A DNA stretch of 64,000 bases from KBS-96 sp964247975 (GCA_964247975.1 CAXTWH010000017.1:1-64000), one strand, 5' to 3'. Shown: positions 9,886 to 19,800, counted from the first letter of the stretch. Program-made: numbers and translations. The notes: generated by a model from the sequence alone, not told the origin.

Positions 9886-9959
9886 ATATCCACACGCCCG
9901 AATTCCCTTGATGCCGCATTCCGCAGGGCATCACTGCTCCACATCCGTATTCTGTTTCT

Positions 9960-10631
9960 ATGGGTAAGCCAAACTCAAAAACTAAAAAACGCGGACCGGG
10001 GCGGCCTCGCGCGGCGGAACGCGATCTGCGCAGCGAGGCAATCCTGGAAGCGGCAATCACCGTGTTTCTCGAACAGGGTTTTGCCGGAGCGAGCACAAAC
10101 GAGATTGCGCGGCAGGCAGGCGCGTCCAAGCAGACATTCTATTCACGTTATCCCAGTAAAGCGGACCTTTTCGCAGCGGTGATGAAGCGCCGTTCCGAAC
10201 AACTGGTCGATCCGGTCGCTTCCGCGATTCTCCGCGAAGACGCCCCCGCTCATGAAGTTCTATACCGGTTCGGCTTGCAGGTTCTACGGGCTAACTTGAG
10301 CGCCGACGGTCAGCGACTGCAACGCTTGCTGGTCGCCGAGGCGCCCGCTTTTCCCGATCTCGCGCAAGCATTCTGGCAAAATGGCCCGGGCTTCGGGCGA
10401 GGACTTGTGAAGCAGTATCTGGAACTGCTGGCAAAACGCGGAACACTCTCGATTGAAAACGCCGGTTTCGCAGCCGACCAGTTCATGAGCCTTGTGTTCG
10501 GTTGGATTTCCCTGCGGGCCAGCTTTCAGCTTCCCTCGGAATTTCCGAGCGACAAAGCATTGGCGGAGTGGGTGCGGCGCGCGGTGGACCTGTTTTTGCA
10601 AGCATACGGCAACGCAAACCCGGCCAGTTAG
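9960..10631 (+). CDS. TetR family transcriptional regulator
   Basis: A 223-residue repressor. A basic N-terminal tail (KTKKRGPGRPRAAERD) precedes the TetR HTH: AILEAAITVFLEQGFAGAST, then NEIARQAGASKQTFYSRYPSK, then ADLFAAV. The C-terminal domain resembles the TetR_C group with a long ligand-binding helix bundle. It lies 53 bp upstream of the alpha/beta hydrolase gene, with a perfect inverted repeat overlapping a TATAAT box between them. Repression of the hydrolase, and relief by a substrate-related ligand, is a reasonable inference. Confidence 0.92.
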   Translation: MGKPNSKTKKRGPGRPRAAERDLRSEAILEAAITVFLEQGFAGASTNEIARQAGASKQTFYSRYPSKADLFAAVMKRRSEQLVDPVASAILREDAPAHEVLYRFGLQVLRANLSADGQRLQRLLVAEAPAFPDLAQAFWQNGPGFGRGLVKQYLELLAKRGTLSIENAGFAADQFMSLVFGWISLRASFQLPSEFPSDKALAEWVRRAVDLFLQAYGNANPAS

Positions 10632-10641
10632 TTTTCCATGT

Positions 10642-10667
10642 ATAATAGTACTGACCTGTACTATTAT
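10642..10667 (+). promoter_or_regulatory. TetR-type operator overlapping a TATAAT box
   Basis: Exact 10-bp arms ATAATAGTAC and GTACTATTAT around a 6-nt centre, in the 53 bp between the TetR and hydrolase genes. A TATAAT hexamer (10641-10646) overlaps the left arm, so a bound repressor would block RNA polymerase. The Shine-Dalgarno AGGAG (10671-10675) of the hydrolase follows 9 nt before its ATG. Size and symmetry fit TetR-family operators. No good -35 box is visible. Confidence 0.72.
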
Positions 10668-10684
10668 CTCAGGAGCAAATTAAT

Positions 10685-12001
10685 ATGCCGACAATGCCTC
10701 TCGAAGTAACTCGCCGCGTCCAACGCTGGTCCGATCAGAAATGGTTGTTGGATACCGTTATCGGCCTGCTTGGCCCGGATTGGGATCAAGGCCGCCTGGA
10801 ATATATGGCTGTCGTTTGCGGGCACGATTCGCAAGGCGATTTCGTCGGCCTGCGTCATTCGATCAAGACATACAATGATCTTGCGCGCGAGTTCATGAAA
10901 GCGGGCCGCCGCCGCGAACTGCGGGCTGAATCACAGTTGAAATCAGGACATGAGCAGACCGCCCGGGAAAACTATTTCACGGCTTCCATTTTGTATGGCG
11001 GGGCGCAATGGCCGATTGAAGCGAACACGCCGCTGAACCTCGATCTGAGCAAAAAGAAGAATGAATGCTTCGATCAGTTTCTTAAACTCGCCGGACGGCC
11101 CATTGAACGAGTGGAGATTCCATTCGAAGACAAATCAGTGCCGGCACTCTTGCATCTTCCTTCAGCAACCGCGAAAAACAAAAAAGTTCCTTGCGTGGTG
11201 GCAATCTCCGGCATGGACGGCTGGAAAGAATTATCTGTCGCAATGGATGGCGACAAGTGGTTGGCGCGCGGAGTGGCCGTTCTCGCCGTCGATGGTCCTG
11301 GCCAGGGCGAATCGCTCACGCGCGGAGTCCGGTACGATCCCGACACTTACGGCAGATTAGCAGTGCCGGTGGTCGATTTTCTCGAAAGCCGCCCGGAAAT
11401 CGATGTGGATCGAGTTGCGGTGTACGGCATGAGCTTCGGGTCTTACTGGGCTACCCAATTCGCCGCCGCGGAGCCGCGTTTTCGAGCCTGTGGAGTCGCC
11501 ATGACATGCTTCGAACCCGGCGGTTTTCAGATTTTCGAAACGGCGAGCCCGACCTTCAAGCTTCGATTCATGTATATGACGGGCGCGAAAAACGAAGCAG
11601 AATTGAACACGATCATGCAGAAGCTTAATGCTTCAAAACTGGCTGCTTCCATTAAATGTCCCTTTCTCATCGCGGCAGGAGAAGACGACCAACTGAGCGA
11701 CACCTGTTACACCTTCGATTTTCTCAACAGCCTTGCCGGTTCCAAGAGCCTCATTTTCTACGAAGGCGAGGACCACGGCATGCACGCCAGCCGCGCCGGT
11801 CAACTAGGCCCGGAAGCGTACACGATGGTTGCGGATTGGCTGGTAGACCGACTTAGTGGGAAAGACGTACAATCGCAGTACATTGAAGTGGACGCAACCG
11901 GCCAAGTTCACAACAATGCCTGGGGAACGAACCGGCATTATGAGTATGGAATCACCGAGAACACCAGGAAAATGGTATTCGGTGCGGAGCCTGATAAATA
12001 A
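10685..12001 (+). CDS. Alpha/beta hydrolase (FrsA/pseudooxynicotine-hydrolase-like esterase)
   Basis: A 438-residue hydrolase with a helical N-terminal domain of about 140 residues and a C-terminal alpha/beta core. The nucleophile elbow is GMSFGS (G-x-S-x-G) in the segment VYGMSFGSYWATQF. The oxyanion-side strand is PCVVAISGMDGWKE. The acid is probably in LIAAGEDDQLSD and the catalytic His in YEGEDHGMHASR. This N-terminal cap plus core layout is that of the FrsA/DUF1100 and 2,6-dihydroxypseudooxynicotine hydrolase group, which cleaves C-C or ester bonds. The substrate is unknown. The preceding TetR gene and operator imply inducible expression. Confidence 0.85.
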   Translation: MPTMPLEVTRRVQRWSDQKWLLDTVIGLLGPDWDQGRLEYMAVVCGHDSQGDFVGLRHSIKTYNDLAREFMKAGRRRELRAESQLKSGHEQTARENYFTASILYGGAQWPIEANTPLNLDLSKKKNECFDQFLKLAGRPIERVEIPFEDKSVPALLHLPSATAKNKKVPCVVAISGMDGWKELSVAMDGDKWLARGVAVLAVDGPGQGESLTRGVRYDPDTYGRLAVPVVDFLESRPEIDVDRVAVYGMSFGSYWATQFAAAEPRFRACGVAMTCFEPGGFQIFETASPTFKLRFMYMTGAKNEAELNTIMQKLNASKLAASIKCPFLIAAGEDDQLSDTCYTFDFLNSLAGSKSLIFYEGEDHGMHASRAGQLGPEAYTMVADWLVDRLSGKDVQSQYIEVDATGQVHNNAWGTNRHYEYGITENTRKMVFGAEPDK

Positions 12002-12009
12002 TTGGAGCG

Positions 12010-12786
12010 CTATTGATTCACCCCCGAAGCCAGGAACCCGCCGTCCACCGTAATCGCCTGGCCGGTGATGTAGCTGGAGGCGTCAGAAGCTAACAGAATC
12101 GCCGCACCAACTAACTCTGGAATTTTGCCGAAGCGTTTCATGGGCGTGCGCAACAAAAATTCTTTGCCCCGTTCCGTTCCATCGAGCAGCGCCGAATTCA
12201 GTTCAGTTCTAAAGACCCCCGGCGCAATGGCATTTACATTCACGTTTTTAGGAGCCCACTCCACCGCCAGATTTCTTGTTAAGGAAAGCACGGCTGCTTT
12301 AGAAGCCGCATAAGCTGTCACTTCCATCAAGCCCACGAATGAACTGAGCGAAGCAATGTTAATCACGCGCCCGCGACCGCTTTCCACCAGCGGTTCATAA
12401 AAGCTTTGGCAGGCTCGCAAGATGCCCGTTACGTTCACATCCATCAGCTTGCTCCATTCGGCTTCGCTGACTTGGTGCGTCGGTTTGCGGAATGTCTGGC
12501 CGGCGGCATTCAGCAAAATATCGACGCGACCAAATTCTTTCAATGCCGCATCCCGCAAAGCATCAATAGATTCCCGGCTCTGCACGTCTGAAGATCGCCG
12601 CAGCGTTTTGCGCCCGCGTTCCTCAATTTCGCCGGAAACGCTGTTTACAAGTTCCTCGCGGCGGCCTGTCGCTACTACATCAGCGCCGGCCTCGGCTAAT
12701 CCCAAAGCCAGGATGCGGCCGATGCCGGAAGTTCCACCCATCACAATCGCTACGCGGCCCGAAAGATTGAAAAGTTCAATTGACAT
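12010..12786 (-). CDS. SDR family oxidoreductase (gluconate 5-dehydrogenase-like)
   Basis: 258 residues. The cofactor motif is GGTSGIG (a Gly replaces the usual Thr of TGxxxGxG). The structural NAAG follows, then the catalytic Ser in INIASLSSF and the pair YAASK. The ending YITGQAITVDGGF is typical. Overall similarity is to gluconate 5-dehydrogenase/FabG-like SDRs. It converges on the hydrolase gene with an 8-bp gap, so the two are not one operon; a shared degradative role is only suggested by proximity. Confidence 0.88.
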   Translation of the reverse strand: MSIELFNLSGRVAIVMGGTSGIGRILALGLAEAGADVVATGRREELVNSVSGEIEERGRKTLRRSSDVQSRESIDALRDAALKEFGRVDILLNAAGQTFRKPTHQVSEAEWSKLMDVNVTGILRACQSFYEPLVESGRGRVINIASLSSFVGLMEVTAYAASKAAVLSLTRNLAVEWAPKNVNVNAIAPGVFRTELNSALLDGTERGKEFLLRTPMKRFGKIPELVGAAILLASDASSYITGQAITVDGGFLASGVNQ

Positions 12787-12917
12787 CGCTCTCGTTATTC
12801 TGCCTCATTGCCTTTTCTGAAAAAAACTACACATTAAGTTCCGCTCATCTGGAAAGCCGCTTTGTACTACCGGAACAACGCTGATTCGTCAAAGGAGGTA
12901 GAAAGGCGACTATAAAT

Positions 12918-13358
12918 ATGCGATCCAAATTTGCAGAACGGCTCGTGCGAGGAGCAATCACCGGCACGATGGCAGTTGTTCTTCTGGTAGGCGGCAGTGC
13001 CGGATTGACGGCTCAGGAATACCGGCCTTATTCTTATGGTCCGCCTCCGTCGCGGGTAGAGTCTCCGGTGGACATCACCGCGCATCACTTGGAAGAGCTT
13101 GCACATCGTAGCAGCAGTTTCATTTCCTGGCGCGAACGCCAGCGCTACGATAATGCGATTCGCCACTTGTCGGAATTTCAGAACCGCTTATATCGCGGTC
13201 ACTTCGATAAAGGCAGGCTCGATCAGGCCATCAGCGATGTTCAGCATGTGGCGGAACATAATGCTCTCGATGAGCGCGGACGCGGCATTCTTTGGAACGA
13301 TCTAAACAATCTTCGCGCTTACCGAGCGTATCGTGGCGAAGGCGGATACATCCGCTAG
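12918..13358 (+). CDS. Exported small helical protein, unknown function
   Basis: 146 residues with a clear Sec signal peptide (basic MRSKFAERLVRG, hydrophobic TGTMAVVLLVGGSAGLTAQ, likely cleavage after TAQ). The mature part has a proline/tyrosine-rich linker (YRPYSYGPPPS) followed by a roughly 90-residue charged helical region rich in His, Arg and Asn. No named domain is recognised. A full anti-SD match AAAGGAGGT is at 12891-12899 but lies about 18 nt from the ATG, unusually far; a weaker AAGGCG is nearer. Confidence 0.75.
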   Translation: MRSKFAERLVRGAITGTMAVVLLVGGSAGLTAQEYRPYSYGPPPSRVESPVDITAHHLEELAHRSSSFISWRERQRYDNAIRHLSEFQNRLYRGHFDKGRLDQAISDVQHVAEHNALDERGRGILWNDLNNLRAYRAYRGEGGYIR

Positions 13359-13369
13359 AGTTCGCTAAT

Positions 13370-13597
13370 TTAATAGCCGTCGATTCCGTCAAATCGCGCC
13401 CCGAACAGAATCGGTTTCGGGTTCAGTTTTCCTCGGTTAAAGTCCGAGATAAACTGCTGCGCAATCGTCACCACCGGAACACCCTCCGGTAAACGCGCCA
13501 TTTTCGCCAACTCCTTCGCGCCCGCCATACAAACGTAAGCGCGTCGAGGCTCAGTGGCCAGCTTCACTTTCACAATTCGCGGAAGTACCTGAGACAT
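13370..13597 (-). CDS. Hypothetical 75-residue protein
   Basis: A compact basic protein with no signal peptide or TM helix and no recognised family. It is preceded by GGAAGGATG, an acceptable Shine-Dalgarno about 12 nt upstream. It ends 11 bp from the exported protein gene on the other strand and lies downstream of the broken DUF433 gene on the same strand, where a toxin gene could be expected. Its sequence does not look like a PIN or DUF5615 toxin. Confidence 0.5.
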   Translation of the reverse strand: MSQVLPRIVKVKLATEPRRAYVCMAGAKELAKMARLPEGVPVVTIAQQFISDFNRGKLNPKPILFGARFDGIDGY

Positions 13598-13714
13598 AGT
13601 TTTACGGGCATCCTTCCAGGGTGCCTTCTATTGTCTGTTATCGGCTCAAGAGATGCTTTCTTTAAGGCAATTCAGCCCGAATGCGAACTATAGCGGGAAC
13701 TAAGCCTAGACCAA

Positions 13715-13927
13715 TTAAGTTGAGGCATATTCAAGCGCAGCCCTGATGTCTTCGGACTGAAGCTACGGGAAATGGCTTAAAATTTCGCTCCCGGAAGCTC
13801 CGGAGGCAAACAAGCTGAGAATGTCGGCAACAGTGGTGCGTGTGCCGCGAACAATTGCCTGACCCGATCGTACGTCCATGTTTATGGTGATCCGGTTCTT
13901 ATCCGTCCGTGTGCCCGTACAATCCAT
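13715..13927 (-). pseudogene. DUF433 antitoxin-like gene with in-frame TAG
   Basis: From the ATG at 13927 the frame encodes NRITINMDVRSGQAIVRGTR, then TTVADILSLFASGASGSEIL and SHFP, a good DUF433 protein. A TAG at 13763-13765 interrupts it. The same frame then continues LQSEDIRAALEYAST to a TAA at 13715, which is exactly the conserved C-terminal helix of the family (FPYL..EDIRAALEYA). The TAG replaces the usual tyrosine. DUF433 proteins are commonly antitoxins of DUF5615 (PIN-like) toxins; none is seen. An upstream ATG at 13966 would overlap the MDR gene by 26 bp and is less likely. Confidence 0.82.
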
Positions 13928-13940
13928 TTTTACTACAGTA

Positions 13941-14945
13941 TTAAAACTCAAGGCAGATCTTGCCAAAGTGGCTTTGTTCTTTCATGGAACGCAGCGCCTC
14001 TGGCGCTTCCTGCCAGGGGAATACGCGATCCACAACGGGATGGATTTTGTGCAGTTCGATTGTTCGATTCATTCGTTCAAACATGCTGCGGGAGCCGACG
14101 TAGATGCCTTGCAAACGGGTAGAATTCATCAGCACCGAGCGAGGGTCGATCACCGGCCCGGTGCCGCTCAACACACCGATCACAGCGATGAGTCCGTTCA
14201 TGCGCACTGCTTTCAAAGCGCGGCCAATCGTTTCGGCTCCGCCCAGTTCAATCACATAATCCGCGCCTTCAGGAACCAGCTTCAATACCGCTTTTTCCCA
14301 ATCCGGCTCCTGGCGGTAGTTAATTGTGTCAGCGGCTCCTAACTGTTTTGCGCGTTCCAGTTTCTCGTCGCTGCTTGAAAGCACAATTGTCCGCAAGCCG
14401 GCAGCTTGAGCAAATTGCAGCGCAAAAATGCCGACCCCGCCTGTTCCCTCAATCACCACTGTTTCTCCCGGCTGGGCCGGACGCTCTTCAAACAAAGCAT
14501 GCCAAGCGGTGACACCAGCACAGGGCAGACAGGCCGCTTCAACATCAGACAGATGAGCCGGAACCGGCACTAACCCTTGTTCATGGAATACACGGTATTC
14601 GGATAAAACGCCGTCAATTCCACCGCCTAAAGCCGACTGCGCTGCTTCGCGGTTGATGCGTCCATCTATCCAACTCTGCATAAACGCGCCCATCACCCGG
14701 TCGCCTGCTTTTACTCGCGTCACTCCTGTTCCGACAATCTCTACAATTCCCGCACCATCCGAGAAAGGAATCATGGGGTGCTTCAACTTGGGATTGTATC
14801 TCCCTTCTACCATCATCAGGTCGCGGTAGTTCAGCGAGGCCGCTTTCAGTTGGACCAGCACCTCAAACGGGCCCGGCTGCGGCGTTTCCCGATCAACCAG
14901 TTTTAAGTTGTCGATGCCAAATTCTTGAATTTCAAAAGCGCGCAT
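13941..14945 (-). CDS. Quinone-oxidoreductase-like MDR enzyme (NAD(P)-dependent)
   Basis: 334 residues of the medium-chain dehydrogenase/reductase superfamily. An N-terminal GroES-like domain (ASLNYRDLMMVEGRY, PFSDGAGIVEIVGTGVTRVKAGDRV) is followed by a Rossmann domain (IEGTGGVGIFALQFAQAAG) and a C-terminal QGIYVGSRSMFERMNR region. The cysteines of zinc-dependent alcohol dehydrogenases are not apparent, so it is probably of the zinc-independent quinone oxidoreductase/crotonyl-CoA-reductase-like type. The substrate is unknown. It lies 33 bp after trpD on the same strand and may be co-transcribed with it. Confidence 0.9.
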   Translation of the reverse strand: MRAFEIQEFGIDNLKLVDRETPQPGPFEVLVQLKAASLNYRDLMMVEGRYNPKLKHPMIPFSDGAGIVEIVGTGVTRVKAGDRVMGAFMQSWIDGRINREAAQSALGGGIDGVLSEYRVFHEQGLVPVPAHLSDVEAACLPCAGVTAWHALFEERPAQPGETVVIEGTGGVGIFALQFAQAAGLRTIVLSSSDEKLERAKQLGAADTINYRQEPDWEKAVLKLVPEGADYVIELGGAETIGRALKAVRMNGLIAVIGVLSGTGPVIDPRSVLMNSTRLQGIYVGSRSMFERMNRTIELHKIHPVVDRVFPWQEAPEALRSMKEQSHFGKICLEF

Positions 14946-14978
14946 GCCCGTTCGATGATGTTTCCGGGTAAAAACGAT

Positions 14979-15995
14979 TCACTCGCGGTGGTTCGAAGTG
15001 AATGCCGCCAGTTCTTCGAGCTTGCGCTTGGCTGCGCCGGAATCCAAAGCTTCCTGCGCTACTTCCATCGCTTCGCGCACATCGGTGGCTTTGTGGGCCA
15101 GCAGAACTGCGGCAGCCGCGTTGACCAGCACTACATCACGCTTCGGACCCGGTTGACCATCCAAAAGGTCACGGATAATCTGCGCGTTTTCCGATGCATC
15201 GCCGCCCCGAAGTTCTTCGAGCGCGGCGGGATCCACGCCGAAATCCTGGGGCGACCAGGTGCCTTTCTGCACTTTGCCGTTTTCCACCAGAAACACCGTG
15301 GTCGGCCCGGAAATGGAAATTTCATCTAGACCGTCCGCGCCGTGGGCCACATACGCCCGTTCCGTTCCCAGACGGGCCGCTGCTTGAGCCAGCAGTTCCG
15401 CGCTGCGAACCGAATAAGCGCCAATCAACTGCAGGCGGGCTTGCACCGGGTTTGTTAATGGCCCGAGCAGGTTGAAGACTGTTCGGCCCTTCAACTGTAA
15501 GCGCGCTTCCTGGGCATGTTTCACTGCCGGATGAACCAACGGCGCAAACAAGAACCCGATTCCCGTTTGCCGGACGCATTCGGCCACCTGGAGAGCGGAA
15601 AGGCTCACATGAACACCTAACGCTTCCAGCACATCCGCGCTGCCGCATTGACTGGAAATACGCCGATTGCCGTGTTTTGCCACGCGCAACCCGGCTCCCG
15701 CCGCCACAAACGCGGTAGCGGTAGAAATATTAAAAGTGTTGGTGCCATCGCCGCCGGTGCCGCAGGTATCGAGCACCGGTTCAACGGATTGATCCAGATC
15801 AAGCGGCGAACTCAGTTCGCGCATGGCACCGGCAAAACCGACCAGTTCCGCTACCGTTTCCCCTTTTCGGCGGAGATAATTCAGCATTTGAACAATCTCT
15901 GCCGTATCCATCGAGCCAGCCAGCAGTTCGCGCATGGCAGCACTGGCTTCCGCTTGCGTCAGATGAACTGAACTGCGAAAGGGGAGAAAACGCAT
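14979..15995 (-). CDS. trpD: Anthranilate phosphoribosyltransferase
   Basis: TrpD transfers phosphoribosyl from PRPP to anthranilate in tryptophan synthesis. The PRPP loop DTCGTGGDGTNTFNIST is intact, as are KHGNRRISS and CGSADVLEALGV (anthranilate and PRPP binding). From the ATG at 15995 (MRFLPFRSS) the protein is 338 residues, the normal length; the 35-codon extension to 16100 lacks family similarity. No other trp gene is nearby, so the pathway genes appear dispersed. The gene is divergent from the DinB-like gene at 16149. Confidence 0.96.
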   Translation of the reverse strand: MRFLPFRSSVHLTQAEASAAMRELLAGSMDTAEIVQMLNYLRRKGETVAELVGFAGAMRELSSPLDLDQSVEPVLDTCGTGGDGTNTFNISTATAFVAAGAGLRVAKHGNRRISSQCGSADVLEALGVHVSLSALQVAECVRQTGIGFLFAPLVHPAVKHAQEARLQLKGRTVFNLLGPLTNPVQARLQLIGAYSVRSAELLAQAAARLGTERAYVAHGADGLDEISISGPTTVFLVENGKVQKGTWSPQDFGVDPAALEELRGGDASENAQIIRDLLDGQPGPKRDVVLVNAAAAVLLAHKATDVREAMEVAQEALDSGAAKRKLEELAAFTSNHRE

Positions 15996-16148
15996 GGAAC
16001 TGCCATTGCTTCGATCACTTGCCGTTTCAGGAATTACGCTGTATGTTGCCATCCTTACGGAGGGGGTTCCCACTTTCCTCACCGGCGGACCGGTTTCCAC
16101 CGCCTCGAAATCTCCTTATAATATTGAACCATCAGCTATCGCATTGGA

Positions 16149-16688
16149 GTGAAAATAGTATTTGTGACTTCTTCTATTCTAAAAACTCAACTCGGCTTTC
16201 ATCGCTGGGCCACGGAACTGGTTCTGGAGCAGGTTCTGGCGCTTCCGGCGGAACAGTTGATGAAAAACCTGAAAAGCTCATTCAGTTGTATTTACGACAC
16301 AATCGCCCATTTATATCAATCAGATAGCATTTGGCTTGCCCGTTTGGAAGAACGCCCGGCAGGCACGTTTGCTGATTACGAAGCGCCCGGCTGCACCTGG
16401 GAACTGCGTGATGCCTGGCTTGCCGTTCTGGACCGGATGATCGCTTTTGCCGACAACTTAGAAAAGGAAGAAGATGCTAGCCGGATCTTGGATTACAAAA
16501 ACCTGGCTGGTCTACCTTTTTCTTCTCCCATTTGGCAAATAATTTTGCATGTGGTCAACCACGGCACTCACCATCGCGGCCAGATTACGACCATGCTTCG
16601 GCAGTTAGGTCAAACTCCCAAGAATATGGACATGATCCGGTATTACCGGACGCTTCCGGTTGCTGCTCCGGTCACAGTCGGGAATTAA
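16149..16688 (+). CDS. DinB/YfiT family putative metalloenzyme
   Basis: 179 residues of the DinB four-helix bundle. The metal triad is one His in the first half (TIAHLYQSD) and two in HHRGQITTML, preceded by ILHVVNHGTHHRG. Related enzymes are thiol-dependent transferases (bacillithiol, mycothiol or glutathione), but no assignment is possible here. The start is a GTG directly after TTGGA; there is no upstream ATG in frame. It is followed 5 bp later by the small membrane protein. Confidence 0.85.
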   Translation: MKIVFVTSSILKTQLGFHRWATELVLEQVLALPAEQLMKNLKSSFSCIYDTIAHLYQSDSIWLARLEERPAGTFADYEAPGCTWELRDAWLAVLDRMIAFADNLEKEEDASRILDYKNLAGLPFSSPIWQIILHVVNHGTHHRGQITTMLRQLGQTPKNMDMIRYYRTLPVAAPVTVGN

Positions 16689-16693
16689 CTCAG

Positions 16694-16816
16694 ATGCAAA
16701 CAGCCGATATTATTTTTCTTACTGCCGCTATTCTGGCCGGCATTGTGCTTGTTTTGCTTTCGAATCCGCTCACCTCCTGGGTGTCCCGGCTGATGGGCCG
16801 GGACCAGAAAAAGTAG
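16694..16816 (+). CDS. Single-TM 40-residue membrane protein
   Basis: 40 codons starting 5 bp after the DinB-like stop: one long hydrophobic helix from IIFLTAAILAGIVLVLL onward, then a basic cytoplasmic end (RLMGRDQKK). Composition and position suggest a real micro-membrane protein co-transcribed with the DinB gene. No family is recognised, and a Shine-Dalgarno is weak. Confidence 0.55.
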   Translation: MQTADIIFLTAAILAGIVLVLLSNPLTSWVSRLMGRDQKK

Positions 16817-16824
16817 TTCGCCGC

Positions 16825-19800
16825 TTAGAACCGTAAGTGTATCGCCACCTGGATGATGCGCGGCCCGCGCGGGTTCACCTGGTCTTTCGCGCCCACCACA
16901 TTCGAAACAATGCCGAACTGGGCAGAGCCGATGGTGGTAGTTGGATTGTCGAAATTGGTGTGATTAAACACGTTGAAAGCGTCGCCTCGCAGTTCGGCAT
17001 CCAGTTTTTCGCCGAAGAAGTAGAGATGCTTGGCGATGGAGAAATCCGTATTGATGAAGCCCGGCCCACGGAAAGCATTGCGGGGCAGCGTACCGTAAGT
17101 AAACTGTCCGGCTAACTGTGAAGCATCAACTTTTGCCTGGGCGTCAAGTGCATTGATGCGCGTAGTGGAAAAGTTCAGCGGATTGAGATAGAAGTTTCCG
17201 GAATACGTTTGACCGTTCTGCCCAACCAAGGATTGGTTCCGATGCGGGTCCAAAGTAGCAACGGTATTGCCGACCAGATCAGCCCGCACTTCACCAGCCT
17301 GACCATCTCCGGCCGGTCCCGGATCAAGTCTGGTGGTGGTTAATCCGCCCAGAACATCCAGGGGGAAACCACTGTGCCAGCTCACAATCGGATACAGGCT
17401 CCAGCCTTTGGTGATCAGCTTCGGGCCATGCTGCCACCATTGATCGAAGGGAAGATCCCAACCGCCGGAAAACGACAGCGCATGGGTCAGATCGGAATCG
17501 CCCGAAGCGCGGAAGTAATCGTGGTTGTAATAAGGAACAATCGAGTTTCGCTGCCGGAATCCGGAAACGTTGTCGATTTCATGCGACCACGTATAAGCAA
17601 GAGTAAAGAAGCTGCTGCCGAAGAAACGATTGTTGTTGACTCGCTTCGTGAGATTCACTTGCAGCGCGTTGTAGCTGGCTTTAGTGACATTTTGAAATTC
17701 ATCCAAATAACTGTAAGTGGAATTATTAACATCACCAGCATTGTAAATGCGGGAATTAGTTCCCGGCACAAAAGGATTGTTATCTACTAATCCTGTTAGC
17801 TTATGGGAACTGTATCCGATATAACCGGTTTCCAACGTTAAGCCTGACGCCAGTTGTTGTTGTATTGACAGGTTGTACTGGTAAACATAAGGCGTTCTTA
17901 GGTGCGGATCAACGTAATATACGCTACTGCCGCCGATCGGCAGAAATCCGCTATTTGCAAAGTTAAGGTTGGACGCAGGCGGCTTGGAAGGAAACGGATT
18001 TGTTGCGCCAGCAGCCCCGAAAGGATCGGCTAGCGAATTAGGCGGCAGTCCGGTAGTGGTGCTCACGCCCGGGAAGAATATATCGGCATACGAGAAGAAT
18101 GGAACTTGGCCGTTGAACTGGAGGTTGTCCTCGCCTTTCAAAATGTCATAAAACACGCCGAAGCCGCCGCGAACGCTGGTTTTCGCATCGCCTTTCACAT
18201 CCCAGGCAAAGCCGAATCGCGGCGCAAAGTCGTTTTTATCGGAGAAGTTCGAGCCGCGTGGAGCGCCTTGGTCGCCGGGAAAGACCAAACCAGTGGGAGC
18301 GTTCGGAAAACGGGTGGACTGCAGGCCGGGAATAAAGGAGAAAGATCGCCCCTGCGTATCGTACTTCGGCTGTGAATATTCGTAGCGCAAACCTAGCGTT
18401 AAGGTGAGCCGCCGCGTCACATGCCAAGCGTCCTGCGCGAAACCTGCATAGGAATTTGAGCGGATATTAGAAGGGGCTTTCGGGTACTGAAGGTACTCAT
18501 CCGGCAATCCGAAAAGGAAATTAGCCAGATCGTTTTTGGACCCTACTGATTGTCCTGGCGTATAAAAGAAAAACGCCCCGTTCACGTAGTAATCATAATT
18601 AGTGTTGTTCTGGTAAGGCGAGAAATAGAAACCAAATTTAGCGTTGTGATTGCCTTTTGTCCAGGACACATTGTCATAGAACGCGTAAGTGTTGTTGATT
18701 AAGTTTGTCGGTCCGTTCGGACTGTTGCCTACGTACAGATTACTGCCGTTAAAGTTCAATACGGTTGGCCCGTGCGGGTCGTCCGACGTGATGCCGATCC
18801 CAAGCTGGCTGGCATTGGGCAGGGTCTGCGAAGGCACATACTGGTCCACATTGCTGCGCTGGGCAGTGACGCGAAACTCATTCAAGAGAGTCGGCGTAAA
18901 GGTGTGGTTATAAGTCACCGCGCCGTAGTAATCGGTTTCCAGTTGATTATTGGTATAGCCGGGAACGTTTGCGCCGCCTGTGTTATCGGTAAACGGCTGC
19001 GCCTGGTTGCTACTGTGTGATGAAAACGTTCCGCTGATTGTATCCAGGCTAGTAATGTTGAGATCAATCTTGCCCAGATAATCATCCAAGTTGTCTTTGG
19101 CCGTGCCGCGAGAAGCAAGAAGGCCGGATGGCGAAATCGGTATTAAACCATTCTTGAAGTAGGCTGCCGCCACCGGATCGATCTTCGTAGGATCAATGAT
19201 GCCCTGCGACGCCAGCGCCGGGTTCGATTGGTAATAAGGATGGGCCAGCAGGAAGCTTGCTACGTTCTGATCGACGCCGCCGTTAGCGGCCTGCGAGAAG
19301 TTGCCTTGCGTTTCAAGCGGCGTATACACCGGAACATTGCCGTCCTGGGCAAGGGCATTCTGGCGCTGACCCTGGTAGGAAAAGAAGAAAAACAGCTTAT
19401 TGCGGCCATTCACGACATGAGGGATGAGTACCGGACCGCCAATAGTGCCACCGAACTGCTGGCGCTTCAAGATATTCCGGGGCAAGCCGCTTTCGTTGCT
19501 GAAAAAATCATTGGCGTTCAAGGCGTCGTTACGCGCATAATCATAGGCAGTGCCATGTAAGGAATTAGTGCCGCTTTTGGTAACGACGCTGATGACTCCG
19601 CCCGCATTGCGTCCGTATTCCGCACCATAGTTACTTTCAATCACGCGAAACTCCGCAATCGCATCAGGATTTGGATTCACAACATAACTGTTATTCAGCA
19701 GGTTGTTATTATTCCCGCCGTCCAGCAGAAACGTAACGGAATCGCTGCGTCCGCCGCCAATGCTGTAGCCGCTGCTTTTGCCGTTATTATCGGAATTGGT

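Noticed and set aside
15996..16100. Longer trpD start.
   Set aside because: The added 35 residues are not family-like, and the ATG at 15995 gives the normal length.
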